Positions 1-5,737 are shown, counted from the first letter of the stretch. The stretch: 9,247 nt of DNA from CAYMSA01 sp964392965 (GCA_964392965.1 CAYMSA010000066.1:1-9247), one strand, 5' to 3'. Notes: generated by a model from the letters alone, not told the origin. Translations and numbers: made by a program.

Positions 1-55
1 AGGCTGAACCGTCTGTTAACCACTAGGTCGCTGGTTCGAGTCCGGCCGGGGGAGC
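1..55 (+). repeat. Left att copy: tRNA-Asn(GTT) 3' half with element-type 5' flank
   Basis: Bases 13-19 form an anticodon loop CTGTTAA with anticodon GTT. Bases 20-24 (CCACT) are the 3' anticodon stem and 25-29 the variable loop. The T arm is 30-46 (GCTGG, loop TTCGAGT, CCGGC), the 3' acceptor strand is 47-53 (CGGGGGA), the discriminator is G54, and CCA is not encoded. The 5' anticodon stem should read AGTGG, but bases 8-12 read ACCGT and cannot pair, so this is not a full tRNA. The first 12 bases match those before the right copy exactly, so they look like element arm sequence (attP-like) rather than a chromosomal tRNA 5' half. Confidence 0.85.
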
Positions 56-82
56 GAATAAATCCCGAAAGGGTAAGGAGAT

Positions 83-109
83 AAGGCCCCGGTGACTCGG
101 GGCCTTTTT
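83..109 (+). terminator. Rho-independent terminator downstream of left att
   Basis: AAGGCCCC (83-90) pairs with GGGGCCTT (99-106) around an 8-nt loop, followed by a T run to 109. It lies just after the tRNA-derived repeat and before int. It would stop transcription arriving from a tRNA promoter in the integrated state, or from the promoter at 9045-9073 if the element is circular. Confidence 0.85.
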
Positions 110-124
110 CCGTTTGAGGCGCCT

Positions 125-145
125 CTGCTAGCAGACTGCTAGCAG
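125..145. promoter_or_regulatory. Paired TGCTAGCA palindromes, left end
   Basis: Two copies of the palindrome CTGCTAGCAG stand at 125-134 and 136-145, an 11-bp repeat period that puts both on one face of the helix. They end 24 bp before the int start codon. A second pair with the same spacing lies near the right end (8986-9006). The two-ended placement suggests arm-type integrase or excisionase binding sites, or an int operator. The protein that binds them is not known. Confidence 0.6.
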
Positions 146-169
146 TCTTCCGAGACGGAGGGAGCCACC

Positions 170-1357
170 ATGCGGAAAGCCTATCCTGAACCGTTTGAGC
201 GTGAAGGGACGCCGTTCTACTACTTCGCCGTCGTCGAAGGGAAGCGGCGGCGCGTGCTGAGCACAGGCGAAACGGGCAAGGAGGCCGCCCGGGCGCGCAT
301 CCGCGAGTACGTGGATCTGCGGGCCGGCGGCGCCTCGAGGCTGATCTTCCGTGAGTACAGCGCGCCCTACTTCCGCCCGGAGTCCTGCCCACGGGCGAAG
401 CGGCGCCAGTCCGAGGGCCGCACGGTGGGCACAGTCTATCTGAAGAGCGCGCGGTCCGTGCTTGACCGATGGGTGCTCACGGACCCGATCTTCCCGGACC
501 TGGTGATGGCCGAGATCACCCGCGGGCACGTGCTGGATCTGCGTGACCGCCTGCGCGAGCGGGCACCCGGGAACACTGCGGGCAAGGCCTTGGCCGCGGC
601 AAAGGTCGTGCTCGCGGAGGCCGCCTTCCGCGGCGAGCTCGAGGCGGACCCGGGCGCTCACGTCGGGATCGCAGCCTTCGAGCGCAAGGCCCGCGGCGCC
701 TTCACGGCCGCCGAGGTCGCGGCGATTCTGGCCGCGCAGCCGGCCGACATGGGCAAGAGCGCCCTGGCCGATGCGACAGTCACGCTCCTGTTCTGCTCCG
801 GGGCCAGGGCCGGCGAGCTGCGGGCGCTGCGCTGGTGCGACTTGCAGGGGAGGCGGCTCCGTATCGAACGCGCCTTCAAGGACCACCACGGAACGCTCGG
901 CCCTCCAAAGACGAGCCGCGCGCGCGAGCTGCTGTTGCCGCGTCTGGCTGTTGACCGGCTCGAGCGGTGGCGCGCGGCTAGTCCGCACACAGGACCCGAG
1001 GACTGGATCTTCGCGATGATCGACGGCGACGCGCTGGGGATCACGGGCCTCAAGAACCTGTTCGCGCGCGTGCTCGAGGCCGCCGAAAAGGCGAAGTTGT
1101 TGAAACGCGGGGATCGGTGGCTCACGCCGCACTCGGCGCGGGCCACGCTCAACACGGCTCTGCTCAGCGCCGGACTCTCGCCGCTGTTGATCGGCACGTA
1201 CCTTGGGTGGACGAGCGCAGAGGCAAAGCTACTCGGCCGCGTCCAGGGGCAACACTACACGCGCCTCGAACTGTTGGATCTGCGATCCGTAGCCGCGAAG
1301 ATCGACGAGCTGTACGGGCCAAAACGAACGCACAAGAAACAACTTGACACCGCGTAG
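170..1357 (+). CDS. int: Tyrosine recombinase / phage-type integrase
   Basis: This 395-aa site-specific recombinase would join the element circle to the tRNA-Asn gene. The C-terminal catalytic domain is complete: Arg213 in GARAGELRALRW, a probable catalytic Lys247 (PPKTSR), His321-x-x-Arg324 in TPHSAR, Trp347 in the LGWTS box where His is also common, and nucleophile Tyr363 in QHYTR. Residues about 1-60 look like an AP2-like arm-binding domain, and about 60-165 is the SAM-like core-binding domain. The length is usual for actinobacterial prophage integrases. The ATG at 170 is chosen because GGAGGGAG (157-164) lies five bases upstream. The gene sits next to its att site, as is usual. No clear promoter is visible between the terminator at 83-109 and the gene. 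Its last codons contain the promoter of the next operon. Confidence 0.97.
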   Translation: MRKAYPEPFEREGTPFYYFAVVEGKRRRVLSTGETGKEAARARIREYVDLRAGGASRLIFREYSAPYFRPESCPRAKRRQSEGRTVGTVYLKSARSVLDRWVLTDPIFPDLVMAEITRGHVLDLRDRLRERAPGNTAGKALAAAKVVLAEAAFRGELEADPGAHVGIAAFERKARGAFTAAEVAAILAAQPADMGKSALADATVTLLFCSGARAGELRALRWCDLQGRRLRIERAFKDHHGTLGPPKTSRARELLLPRLAVDRLERWRAASPHTGPEDWIFAMIDGDALGITGLKNLFARVLEAAEKAKLLKRGDRWLTPHSARATLNTALLSAGLSPLLIGTYLGWTSAEAKLLGRVQGQHYTRLELLDLRSVAAKIDELYGPKRTHKKQLDTA

Positions 1358-1382
1358 ACGGTTCACTAAGTTGGAGGTGAAC
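1344..1382 (+). promoter_or_regulatory. Main operon promoter with palindromic operator over the -10 box
   Basis: A perfect -35 box TTGACA (1344-1349) is followed after 17 bp by TAAGTT (1367-1372), giving a start near 1379. An inverted repeat GTTCAC (1361-1366) / GTGAAC (1377-1382) brackets the -10 box exactly, a position where a bound repressor would block polymerase. The promoter overlaps the last codons of int and reads into the xis-replication-capsid operon. Confidence 0.7.
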
Positions 1383-1619
1383 ATAGCACGCCGGGGACAG
1401 TCGGCGACGGCTTGGGTACCCGGTGGCGTGAGGGCATGAACCCCTAGCGCGTGGCGCCCACAAGGCGCGGTTGGCTGTAGGGGCATGCGACGGCGGACAG
1501 CCCGTGCGGCTGTTCGCCTGAAGCGGGAACCGCGCACCGCCTCCCCCCGGCGGTGGTGCCGCAAATGCCAGCGGCAATACGGCCCGTGCTTCCGACTTTG
1601 ACACTCGATGTGTCGAAAC
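1383..1619 (+). ncRNA. Structured 5' leader or small RNA between int and xis
   Basis: About 240 nt without a convincing gene hold five consecutive complementary arm pairs. They are CACGCC 1387-1392 with GGCGTG 1425-1430; CCCCTA 1441-1446 with TAGGGG 1478-1483; an 11-bp arm 1492-1502 with 1508-1518 (one G-T pair, 5-nt loop); CACCGCC 1535-1541 with GGCGGTG 1549-1555; and TGCCGC 1557-1562 with GCGGCA 1571-1576. No T run follows, so it is not a simple terminator. It lies directly downstream of the promoter at 1344. It may be a cis-acting leader of the operon or a separate small RNA. No known riboswitch family is recognised. Confidence 0.5.
1597..1618. promoter_or_regulatory. Imperfect operator-like dyad before xis
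   Basis: TTTGACAC (1597-1604) and GTGTCGAAA (1610-1618) form an imperfect dyad with arms GACAC/GTGTC, ending just before the ribosome binding site GGAGG (1620-1624). It could bind the HTH protein encoded next or be part of the leader fold. The TTGACA inside it has no matching -10 box, so I do not call a promoter. Confidence 0.35.
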
Positions 1620-1632
1620 GGAGGTGTGGGCT

Positions 1633-1854
1633 GTGTCCACTCAAATCGTCAAGAGCGATATCCTCAAGGCGCGCCAGGCCGCGGACATATGCGGCTTGGG
1701 GCTCAGCACGCTCTATCGGTACGCGAACGCCGGCGCCCTGCCGGCGATCCGCATCGGCCGAAGCCTGAGGTTCCGCCGCGAATCACTCGAGCGCTTCATG
1801 GCGCAGCAGGAAGCGCGGGCCTTCCAGGCGCAGCCGGCCGAGTCGGCCCGATGA
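1633..1854 (+). CDS. MerR-like HTH protein, probable excisionase/regulator
   Basis: This 73-aa basic protein has a winged helix-turn-helix of the MerR/excisionase (helix_turn_helix_17) type over residues 11-55: LKARQAADICGLGLSTLYRY, then the wing PAIRIGRSLRF, then a short helix RRESLERFM. Proteins of this kind next to an integrase usually act as recombination directionality factors that bend attachment DNA, and some also regulate promoters. The GTG at 1633 is preferred over the in-frame GTG at 1624, because 1624 overlaps the ribosome binding site GGAGG (1620-1624) while 1633 lies eight bases after it. The stop overlaps the next start (ATGA), so the pair is translationally coupled. Excision activity is inferred from fold and position. 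A pure transcription factor is the alternative. Confidence 0.8.
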   Translation: MSTQIVKSDILKARQAADICGLGLSTLYRYANAGALPAIRIGRSLRFRRESLERFMAQQEARAFQAQPAESAR

Positions 1855-2132
1855 GCGCGCCGGTGGATCCCGCCGCCCTAGCGGCGGTCGAGGAGGTCGC
1901 GGAAAAAACTCAGCTGCCGACGGCGTACGTCGTCGAGAGCATGCTCATCGACGCGGCGGCCGCCTGGGCAGCCGAGGAACAGCTCTTCGGCCAGGTCCGC
2001 GGCTCGACGTGGCCTTTCGTCGTCGACGGGAAGGGTAACGTCGTCGCCGGGCGTGAGCTGTTCGCAGCCAGACTCGCGCATCATGTCGATCGCCTAACGC
2101 GCGAGCAGGCGGCGTCGGGTCCGCGGCCATGA
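1851..2132 (+). CDS. Hypothetical 93-aa protein
   Basis: I do not recognise this family. The protein is mostly helical and alanine-rich in residues 1-50 (AALAAVEEVAEKTQLPTAYVVESMLIDAA is the core, here quoted only in part as EEVAEKTQLP). It has a small beta-like patch, WPFVVDGKGNVVAGREL, at about 54-70 and a charged C-terminal helix. It starts in an ATGA overlap with the HTH gene and ends in an ATGA overlap with the replication ATPase, so it is almost certainly translated and coupled to both. Small genes at this position in satellites and prophages often assist replication or regulation. Nothing in the sequence identifies a function. Confidence 0.75.
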   Translation: MSAPVDPAALAAVEEVAEKTQLPTAYVVESMLIDAAAAWAAEEQLFGQVRGSTWPFVVDGKGNVVAGRELFAARLAHHVDRLTREQAASGPRP

Positions 2133-3754
2133 GCACGCCCGAGCCCTTCGACGTGCTCGAGCCGCCCGCGCCGGCCGCGGGCGGGGACGGACGGGAGAAA
2201 AACCTTCTCGCAGAAGGCTCCCGTGAGGACACGTCCCACCCGTCCCATGTGTCCCAAGCGCCGCTGTCGGAGGCCGAGCTGCGGACCCTGGTCCGCTGCC
2301 TGGACGCGGCGACGTATGACCGGGACCGGCGGGCGCTCGCCAAGGCTCACGGCGTTCGCGTCGCGACGCTCGACATGCTGCGGCGCGAGGAAGCAAAGCC
2401 GGCGGGCCGACAGCTGGTGCTCGAGGACCCTGAGCCTTGGCATGAGTCCGTCGACGCCGCCGAGCTTCTGGACGACATAGAGGCAACGGTCCGCCGGCAC
2501 GTCGTTCTGACCGCAGACCAGGCGACGGCCGCTGCGCTCTGGATCATGTTCACCTACACGGTCGACAGGTTCATGATCGCACCGATCCTGGCGGTCACGA
2601 GCCCCGAGAAGGGATGCGGCAAGTCGACCCTGCTCGCGGTCCTGGGGCGCCTGGCGCGCCGCCCCCTGTCGGCGTCCAACATCACGGCCGCGGCCTTGTT
2701 CCGCGTCGTCGAGCAGGCGGCCCCGACGCTGCTGATAGACGAGCTGGACGCGCAGCTCCACGGGGACCGGGCCCGGGCCGAAGAGCTCCGCGGCATCTTG
2801 AACAGCGGCCATCTCCGCACGGGGGCGCGCGTGATCCGCTGCGTGGGCGACGATCCCGAGCCCCAGATCTTCTCTACCTGGTGTCCGAAGGCCGTCGCGC
2901 TCATAGGCGGCCTGCCGGCGACCTTGACTGATCGGTCTATCGTGATTCGCCTACAGCGCAAGCGCCCCGACGAGGTGGTACAGCGGCTGCGCCTGGACCG
3001 CGAGGGCGAGGTGTGGGAACGGCTGCGCCGGCGAGCGATGCGATGGTCCCTGGACGTGCAGCCGTACATGAAGGCGGTCGCGGACGAGGACGTTGACGTA
3101 CCGGGACTTCGGGATCGGGCCCTGGACAACTGGCGACCCCTGATCCAGATCGCAGAGACCACGCGGCGGCCCTTCGGCGAGGCCCCGTGGCGCGAGCGCG
3201 CAGAGGTGGCCGCCCGGGCGCTGTCCGGCGTCCCGGACCGCGACATCGGCGCGATGCTGCTCGAGGACCTGAAGCGCATCATGGACGGCCACGACATCCT
3301 ACCTTCGGCGACGATCTGCGCCGCTCTGGCGGAGATGGAGCACCGGCCCTGGCCGGAATGGAAGGGTAAGGCGATCACGCCGCGGCAGCTAGCAAGCATC
3401 CTGGACCGCTACAGCCTCGAGCCGGCGCGAGAGTACGTGGACGGCGTTCGTGTCCGCTGTTACCGGCGCTCCGAGCTGAGGCCCGTATGGGACAGATACC
3501 TGGGCGACGGGACAGGGACGGACAACATCCGTCCCGTCGGGGCGCGCGAGCAAGTGCTGGCAGGTAAGGCAGTTACGGCGAGCAGGACGGATGGGACAGA
3601 TGGGACGCATTCTACAGGGGCCTCTAGTGAGGATAGATCGGAGCCCGTCCAATCTACGCTGTTCGACGAGGACTACAGTCCGGACTCCCGCGACCTGGCC
3701 GAAGTCGACGAAGACGCTCGCAAGGTGGACGCGACGTTTGGAGGGCTTTTCTGA
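2129..3754 (+). CDS. DUF3631-like replication ATPase / helicase (Rep)
   Basis: This 541-aa P-loop protein is probably the replication initiator or helicase of the element. Walker A is SPEKGCGKST (158-167, Lys165), Walker B is LLIDE (201-205), a sensor-1-like Asn225 follows in ILNSG, and Arg269 in TDRS is a candidate arginine finger. The C-terminal part (about 320-460) matches the DUF3631 style, ending in a winged-helix-like RRSELRPVWDRYL. No TOPRIM or primase core is present; the TOPRIM protein two genes downstream might supply a partner activity. Residues 485-495 (TDGTDGTH) and 34-43 (DTSHPSHVSQ) are encoded by tandem 9-bp repeats. The tail contains QSTLF (508-512), resembling a beta-clamp binding motif. 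Codons for about residues 430-498 are exactly duplicated in inverse orientation at 8070-8278. The start overlaps the upstream stop (ATGA). Confidence 0.85.
   Translation: MSTPEPFDVLEPPAPAAGGDGREKNLLAEGSREDTSHPSHVSQAPLSEAELRTLVRCLDAATYDRDRRALAKAHGVRVATLDMLRREEAKPAGRQLVLEDPEPWHESVDAAELLDDIEATVRRHVVLTADQATAAALWIMFTYTVDRFMIAPILAVTSPEKGCGKSTLLAVLGRLARRPLSASNITAAALFRVVEQAAPTLLIDELDAQLHGDRARAEELRGILNSGHLRTGARVIRCVGDDPEPQIFSTWCPKAVALIGGLPATLTDRSIVIRLQRKRPDEVVQRLRLDREGEVWERLRRRAMRWSLDVQPYMKAVADEDVDVPGLRDRALDNWRPLIQIAETTRRPFGEAPWRERAEVAARALSGVPDRDIGAMLLEDLKRIMDGHDILPSATICAALAEMEHRPWPEWKGKAITPRQLASILDRYSLEPAREYVDGVRVRCYRRSELRPVWDRYLGDGTGTDNIRPVGAREQVLAGKAVTASRTDGTDGTHSTGASSEDRSEPVQSTLFDEDYSPDSRDLAEVDEDARKVDATFGGLF
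2184..2259. repeat. 9-bp iteron-like repeats, 5' end of the replication gene
   Basis: Three tandem 9-mers of form GTCCCAnnn stand at 2233-2241, 2242-2250 and 2251-2259. GGGACGGAC at 2184-2192 recurs exactly at 3515-3523. Orientation is opposite to the TGGGAC repeats at the 3' end of the same gene. Initiator binding is inferred. Confidence 0.55.
3416..3624 (+). repeat. 209-bp inverted repeat, copy 1 (inside the replication gene)
   Basis: This stretch is identical, in reverse complement, to 8070-8278 by direct reading (position x maps to 11694 minus x). It begins with the palindrome CTCGAG. It encodes residues about 430-498 of the replication ATPase. It also holds TGGGAC 9-mers (3591-3599, 3600-3608), GGGACAG at 3489 and 3509, and a dyad GGGACGGA (3515-3522) / TCCGTCCC (3528-3535). 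Weak similarity continues for a few bases past both ends with small gaps. Confidence 0.95.
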
Positions 3755-4035
3755 TGCGGAAGGCTGAGCGCTCCCGCCGCCTGGGCCGCCTGGTGGACGA
3801 GCTGCGGGCGCAGAAGCGGCAGCCGCGGCTCCCGGGCGTCGTGACAGCCATCTGCGAGCCGCTACCGGCCGCGGAGGCCCCGGGCGAGCTGCGCGTGCTC
3901 GAGCTGCGTACCTGCGCCTACGTGCAGGCCAGAGGCGCAGACGGCGCCTGGGTGTCGGTGCGGCGGTTCGAGGACCCGGAGCGAGCGGCGGACTACCTGC
4001 AAGGGCTCAGGGTGCTGGGAAGGGGGCGGGCGTGA
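3754..4035 (+). CDS. Hypothetical 93-aa protein
   Basis: This is a small basic protein with no family I recognise. The N-terminus is a charged helix (RSRRLGRLVDELRAQKRQPR, 7-26), followed by a beta-rich region: LPGVVTAICEPL, then LRVLELRTCAYVQARG, then WVSVRRFEDPERAADYLQGL. The start codon shares a base with the stop of the replication ATPase (TGATG), and its stop overlaps the GTG of the TOPRIM gene (GTGA), so it lies inside a coupled replication operon. A DNA-binding or partner role in replication is plausible only from this position. Confidence 0.75.
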   Translation: MRKAERSRRLGRLVDELRAQKRQPRLPGVVTAICEPLPAAEAPGELRVLELRTCAYVQARGADGAWVSVRRFEDPERAADYLQGLRVLGRGRA

Positions 4036-4838
4036 CGGTCAAGCGCAAGAGTTGGGCGCCCATAGTGGCGCGTGCGGCTGAGATTGTTGACATGTATGCG
4101 ACGGGCTGCACCCTGCGACAGCTCTTCTACCGCCTTGTCGCCGCGCTGCTGTTGCCGAACACAGAGGTTGCCTATCACAGCCTGAGTCACGAGACGGCGA
4201 AGGCACGGCGCGAGGGGAGATTCCCTGCTCTGATTGACCGTGGCCGTACTGTGCAACGAGCACTGACCTTCGACGGAGCAGAGGACGCGCGGGCTTGGCT
4301 GGCGAGCAGATACCGCCGCGATCGCACCGAGGGCCAGGAGTACACGATCTACATCGGCGTGGAAAAGGACACGCTGAGCGCTCTGGCCTGGGCATGGTTC
4401 TCCGACTTTGGCCTGCCTATCGTGGCGCTCCGCGGCTACGCTTCGCAGACACTTGCCGATGATGTTGCGCGGGACGTGGAGCGGCAGGGCCGACCCGCGG
4501 TGCTGCTGTACGCCGGCGACTTCGACCCGACCGGCAAGGATATCGACCGCGACTTCGCCCAGCGCGTCGGCTGCTTTGACCGTGTGGTCCGTGTCGCCTT
4601 GGAGCGCGAGCAGATAGACAAGTATGACTTGCCACCACAACCGGGCAAGAGTACAGATAGTCGCGCCGCACGGTTCATGGCCGAGCACGGCGAGCTGATA
4701 CAGGTCGAGCTTGAGGCGCTGCCGCCGGACACGCTGCACGACCTGTACCTGGCGGCGCTCAAGCCGCTGTGGAACACGTTCGCTTATGAGATCGCGCTTC
4801 AGCGCGAAGAGCAGGAACGCGGGGAGCTGCTGCCATGA
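4032..4838 (+). CDS. TOPRIM protein resembling topoisomerase VI-A / Spo11 (mini-A-like)
   Basis: The 268-aa protein combines two signatures. Residues 27-33 read TLRQLFY, matching the T-x-R-x-[IL]-[YF]-Y pattern around the catalytic tyrosine of Topo VI-A/Spo11, with Tyr33 as the candidate nucleophile in a winged-helix-like N-terminal region. Residues 105-180 form a TOPRIM domain: Glu111 in GVEKD, then Asp163 and Asp165 in GDFDPTG, with Asp171 and Asp174 following, the acidic set that binds Mg2+. Full-length Topo VI-A is nearer 370 aa. Stand-alone short A-like proteins (Topo mini-A) are known from mobile elements and lack a B subunit. It might cut, relax or process DNA during element replication. 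A TOPRIM nuclease or primase-like protein without cleavage activity is the alternative. Start GTG overlaps the previous stop; the stop overlaps ATG 4835. Confidence 0.75.
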   Translation: MTVKRKSWAPIVARAAEIVDMYATGCTLRQLFYRLVAALLLPNTEVAYHSLSHETAKARREGRFPALIDRGRTVQRALTFDGAEDARAWLASRYRRDRTEGQEYTIYIGVEKDTLSALAWAWFSDFGLPIVALRGYASQTLADDVARDVERQGRPAVLLYAGDFDPTGKDIDRDFAQRVGCFDRVVRVALEREQIDKYDLPPQPGKSTDSRAARFMAEHGELIQVELEALPPDTLHDLYLAALKPLWNTFAYEIALQREEQERGELLP

Positions 4839-4990
4839 GCCGTAGCATGAGCGAGCGCACCCTTGACGGGCTGCTCGAGGTCACCTGGCAGGGGGGGATC
4901 AATCTCGGGAGCCTTCGGTCTGTAGACCGGGTGTGCTCCCTCACGCGGAAAAAACTGGGTAAAACCGATGCCTTTTCGAGGGGTTCTTGA
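4835..4990 (+). CDS. Small 51-codon ORF, hypothetical
   Basis: The ATG at 4835 overlaps the TOPRIM stop (ATGA), and the frame runs 51 codons to TGA 4988-4990, directly followed by the GTG of TerS in the same frame. The product starts MSRSMSERTLDGLLEVTWQG and ends LGKTDAFSRGS. The phrase LRSVDRV faintly resembles the linker region of NUMOD4/HNH homing endonucleases, perhaps a remnant, but the match is weak. A strong dyad at 4907-4940 lies inside it. It may serve only to keep ribosomes moving from the TOPRIM gene to TerS. Confidence 0.4.
   Translation: MSRSMSERTLDGLLEVTWQGGINLGSLRSVDRVCSLTRKKLGKTDAFSRGS
4907..4940. promoter_or_regulatory. Nested dyad upstream of the small terminase gene
   Basis: GGGAGC (4907-4912) pairs with GCTCCC (4935-4940), enclosing CGGTCTGTAGACCG (4916-4929, 6-bp arms, 2-bp centre). 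It stands about 50 bp before terS, where pac/cos sites of small phages often lie. It could be a TerS recognition site or an RNA hairpin that tunes TerS expression. Confidence 0.4.
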
Positions 4991-5311
4991 GTGACAGCGA
5001 AGCGTCCGCCGCAACATCTTTCGGCCGAGAGTCGCCTGCTCTGGACGAAGCTCAATGCCGAGTGGGACTTCGACCTGTCGCAGCTCGTGATCCTAAAGAC
5101 GGCGCTCGAGGCCTATGACCGCCTGCAGGCGGCCAGGCGCGCGATCGAGCGGCACGGCGTCACCACGAGCAAGGGTCCCTCGGGCCTGCTGCGGGCGAAT
5201 CCTGCCGTCGCGATCGAGGAGCACGCGCGGGCGGGCTTTCTCCAGGCATGGAGAATGCTGAACTTGGGTATCGAACCACCGGGCGGCATTGGTAGGCCGC
5301 CCGGCACATAG
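4991..5311 (+). CDS. terS: Phage terminase small subunit, P27 family
   Basis: This 106-aa protein matches the P27 small-terminase pattern: LSAESRLLWTKLNAEWDFD (10-28), a helix ILKTALEAYDRLQAARRAIE (34-53), the HGVTTSKGPSGLLRANPA segment (55-72), then AIEEHARAGFLQAWRMLNLGIEP (74-96). Such proteins recognise the packaging start site and load the large terminase, which is absent here. A satellite TerS of this sort would direct a helper's motor to satellite DNA; that role is inferred. GTG 4991 is chosen from the alignment to the family start and from the purine-rich GAGGGG (4978-4983). It follows the preceding stop without a gap. Confidence 0.88.
   Translation: MTAKRPPQHLSAESRLLWTKLNAEWDFDLSQLVILKTALEAYDRLQAARRAIERHGVTTSKGPSGLLRANPAVAIEEHARAGFLQAWRMLNLGIEPPGGIGRPPGT
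5279..5304 (+). other. 9-bp hairpin at the end of terS
   Basis: CCGGGCGGC (5279-5287) and GCCGCCCGG (5296-5304) are perfectly complementary around an 8-nt loop. No T run follows; the ribosome binding site of the next gene (GGGAGGGG from 5311) comes seven bases later. It may modulate translation or protect mRNA at the boundary. Confidence 0.5.
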
Positions 5312-5320
5312 GGAGGGGAC

Positions 5321-5605
5321 ATGCCGACTATCCGAAAGCGAGGGCCGGCGCGACGGCTCAACGAAACGCTGACCGAAGATCAGCTCGAGTATCTGATCAC
5401 GGGCGACTGCCTGGACGCCGGCGAGGGCGTACCGTACAGGGTCGACTCGAGGGGGAGAAACTTCCCGTTCGTCGACGAGGCGCACGCGCGCCGGCTCTGG
5501 AAGCGGCACCGCGCTTACATCATGAGCCTCGAGGGTGTGGAGTTCGGCCCCGGCCTGCACCCCGAGCGCTGCGCCGCGGCCGTCGAGTACGGCACCACGG
5601 TTTGA
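5321..5605 (+). CDS. Hypothetical 94-aa protein between TerS and capsid
   Basis: I do not recognise this family. A strong ribosome binding site (GGGAGGGG, ending four bases before ATG) supports the start. The sequence contains a basic N-terminus (PTIRKRGPARR), an acidic stretch (LTEDQLEYLITGDCLDAGEG), a short aromatic strand (NFPFVDEAHARRLWKRHRAY) and a C-terminal GVEFGPGLHPERCAAAVEYG. There is no serine-protease motif, so it is not an HK97 prohead protease. In satellites with a capsid gene, a small gene in this slot may affect capsid size or packaging. That is inference from position. Confidence 0.75.
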   Translation: MPTIRKRGPARRLNETLTEDQLEYLITGDCLDAGEGVPYRVDSRGRNFPFVDEAHARRLWKRHRAYIMSLEGVEFGPGLHPERCAAAVEYGTTV

Positions 5606-5737
5606 CAATGCCACGGCTTTGTGCGAAATTTCGGGTGACACCGAGCCGCTCCCGGATGAGCACTCGGGCGCTGAAAACAGATGCAGCCCAGCACCGTCCC
5701 CGGCTGGACGGATGCGACGGCTCAACGGGAGCAAGAC
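5606..5737 (+). other. Intergenic spacer before the capsid gene
   Basis: No gene is supported here. An in-frame extension of the capsid ORF from ATG 5681 exists, but it lacks a good ribosome binding site, and family alignment favours ATG 5738. This is the only sizeable gap inside the operon apart from the xis leader. I see no clear promoter or terminator. Confidence 0.4.

Noticed and set aside
1..55. A complete tRNA-Asn gene at either end
   Set aside because: Only the 3' half from the anticodon loop is present. The bases before the loop cannot form the 5' anticodon stem, D arm or acceptor strand.
1598..1632. Second promoter using TTGACA at 1598
   Set aside because: No TANNNT -10 box occurs 16-18 bp downstream; that position holds the ribosome binding site. 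The sequence fits a dyad better.
1608..2132. 174-aa ORF overlapping the HTH gene in another frame
   Set aside because: The first part is a shadow of the HTH gene. The real gene in this frame begins at ATG 1851, in an ATGA overlap with the HTH stop.
2233..3608. CRISPR array in the GTCCCA/TGGGAC repeats
   Set aside because: Units are 9 bp, tandem and without spacers, and they lie within an intact coding frame.
2129..3754. Replication gene as a primase-helicase fusion
   Set aside because: I can see Walker A and B and the DUF3631-like C-terminal part, but no TOPRIM, AEP-type primase or zinc-finger motif in the first 120 residues.
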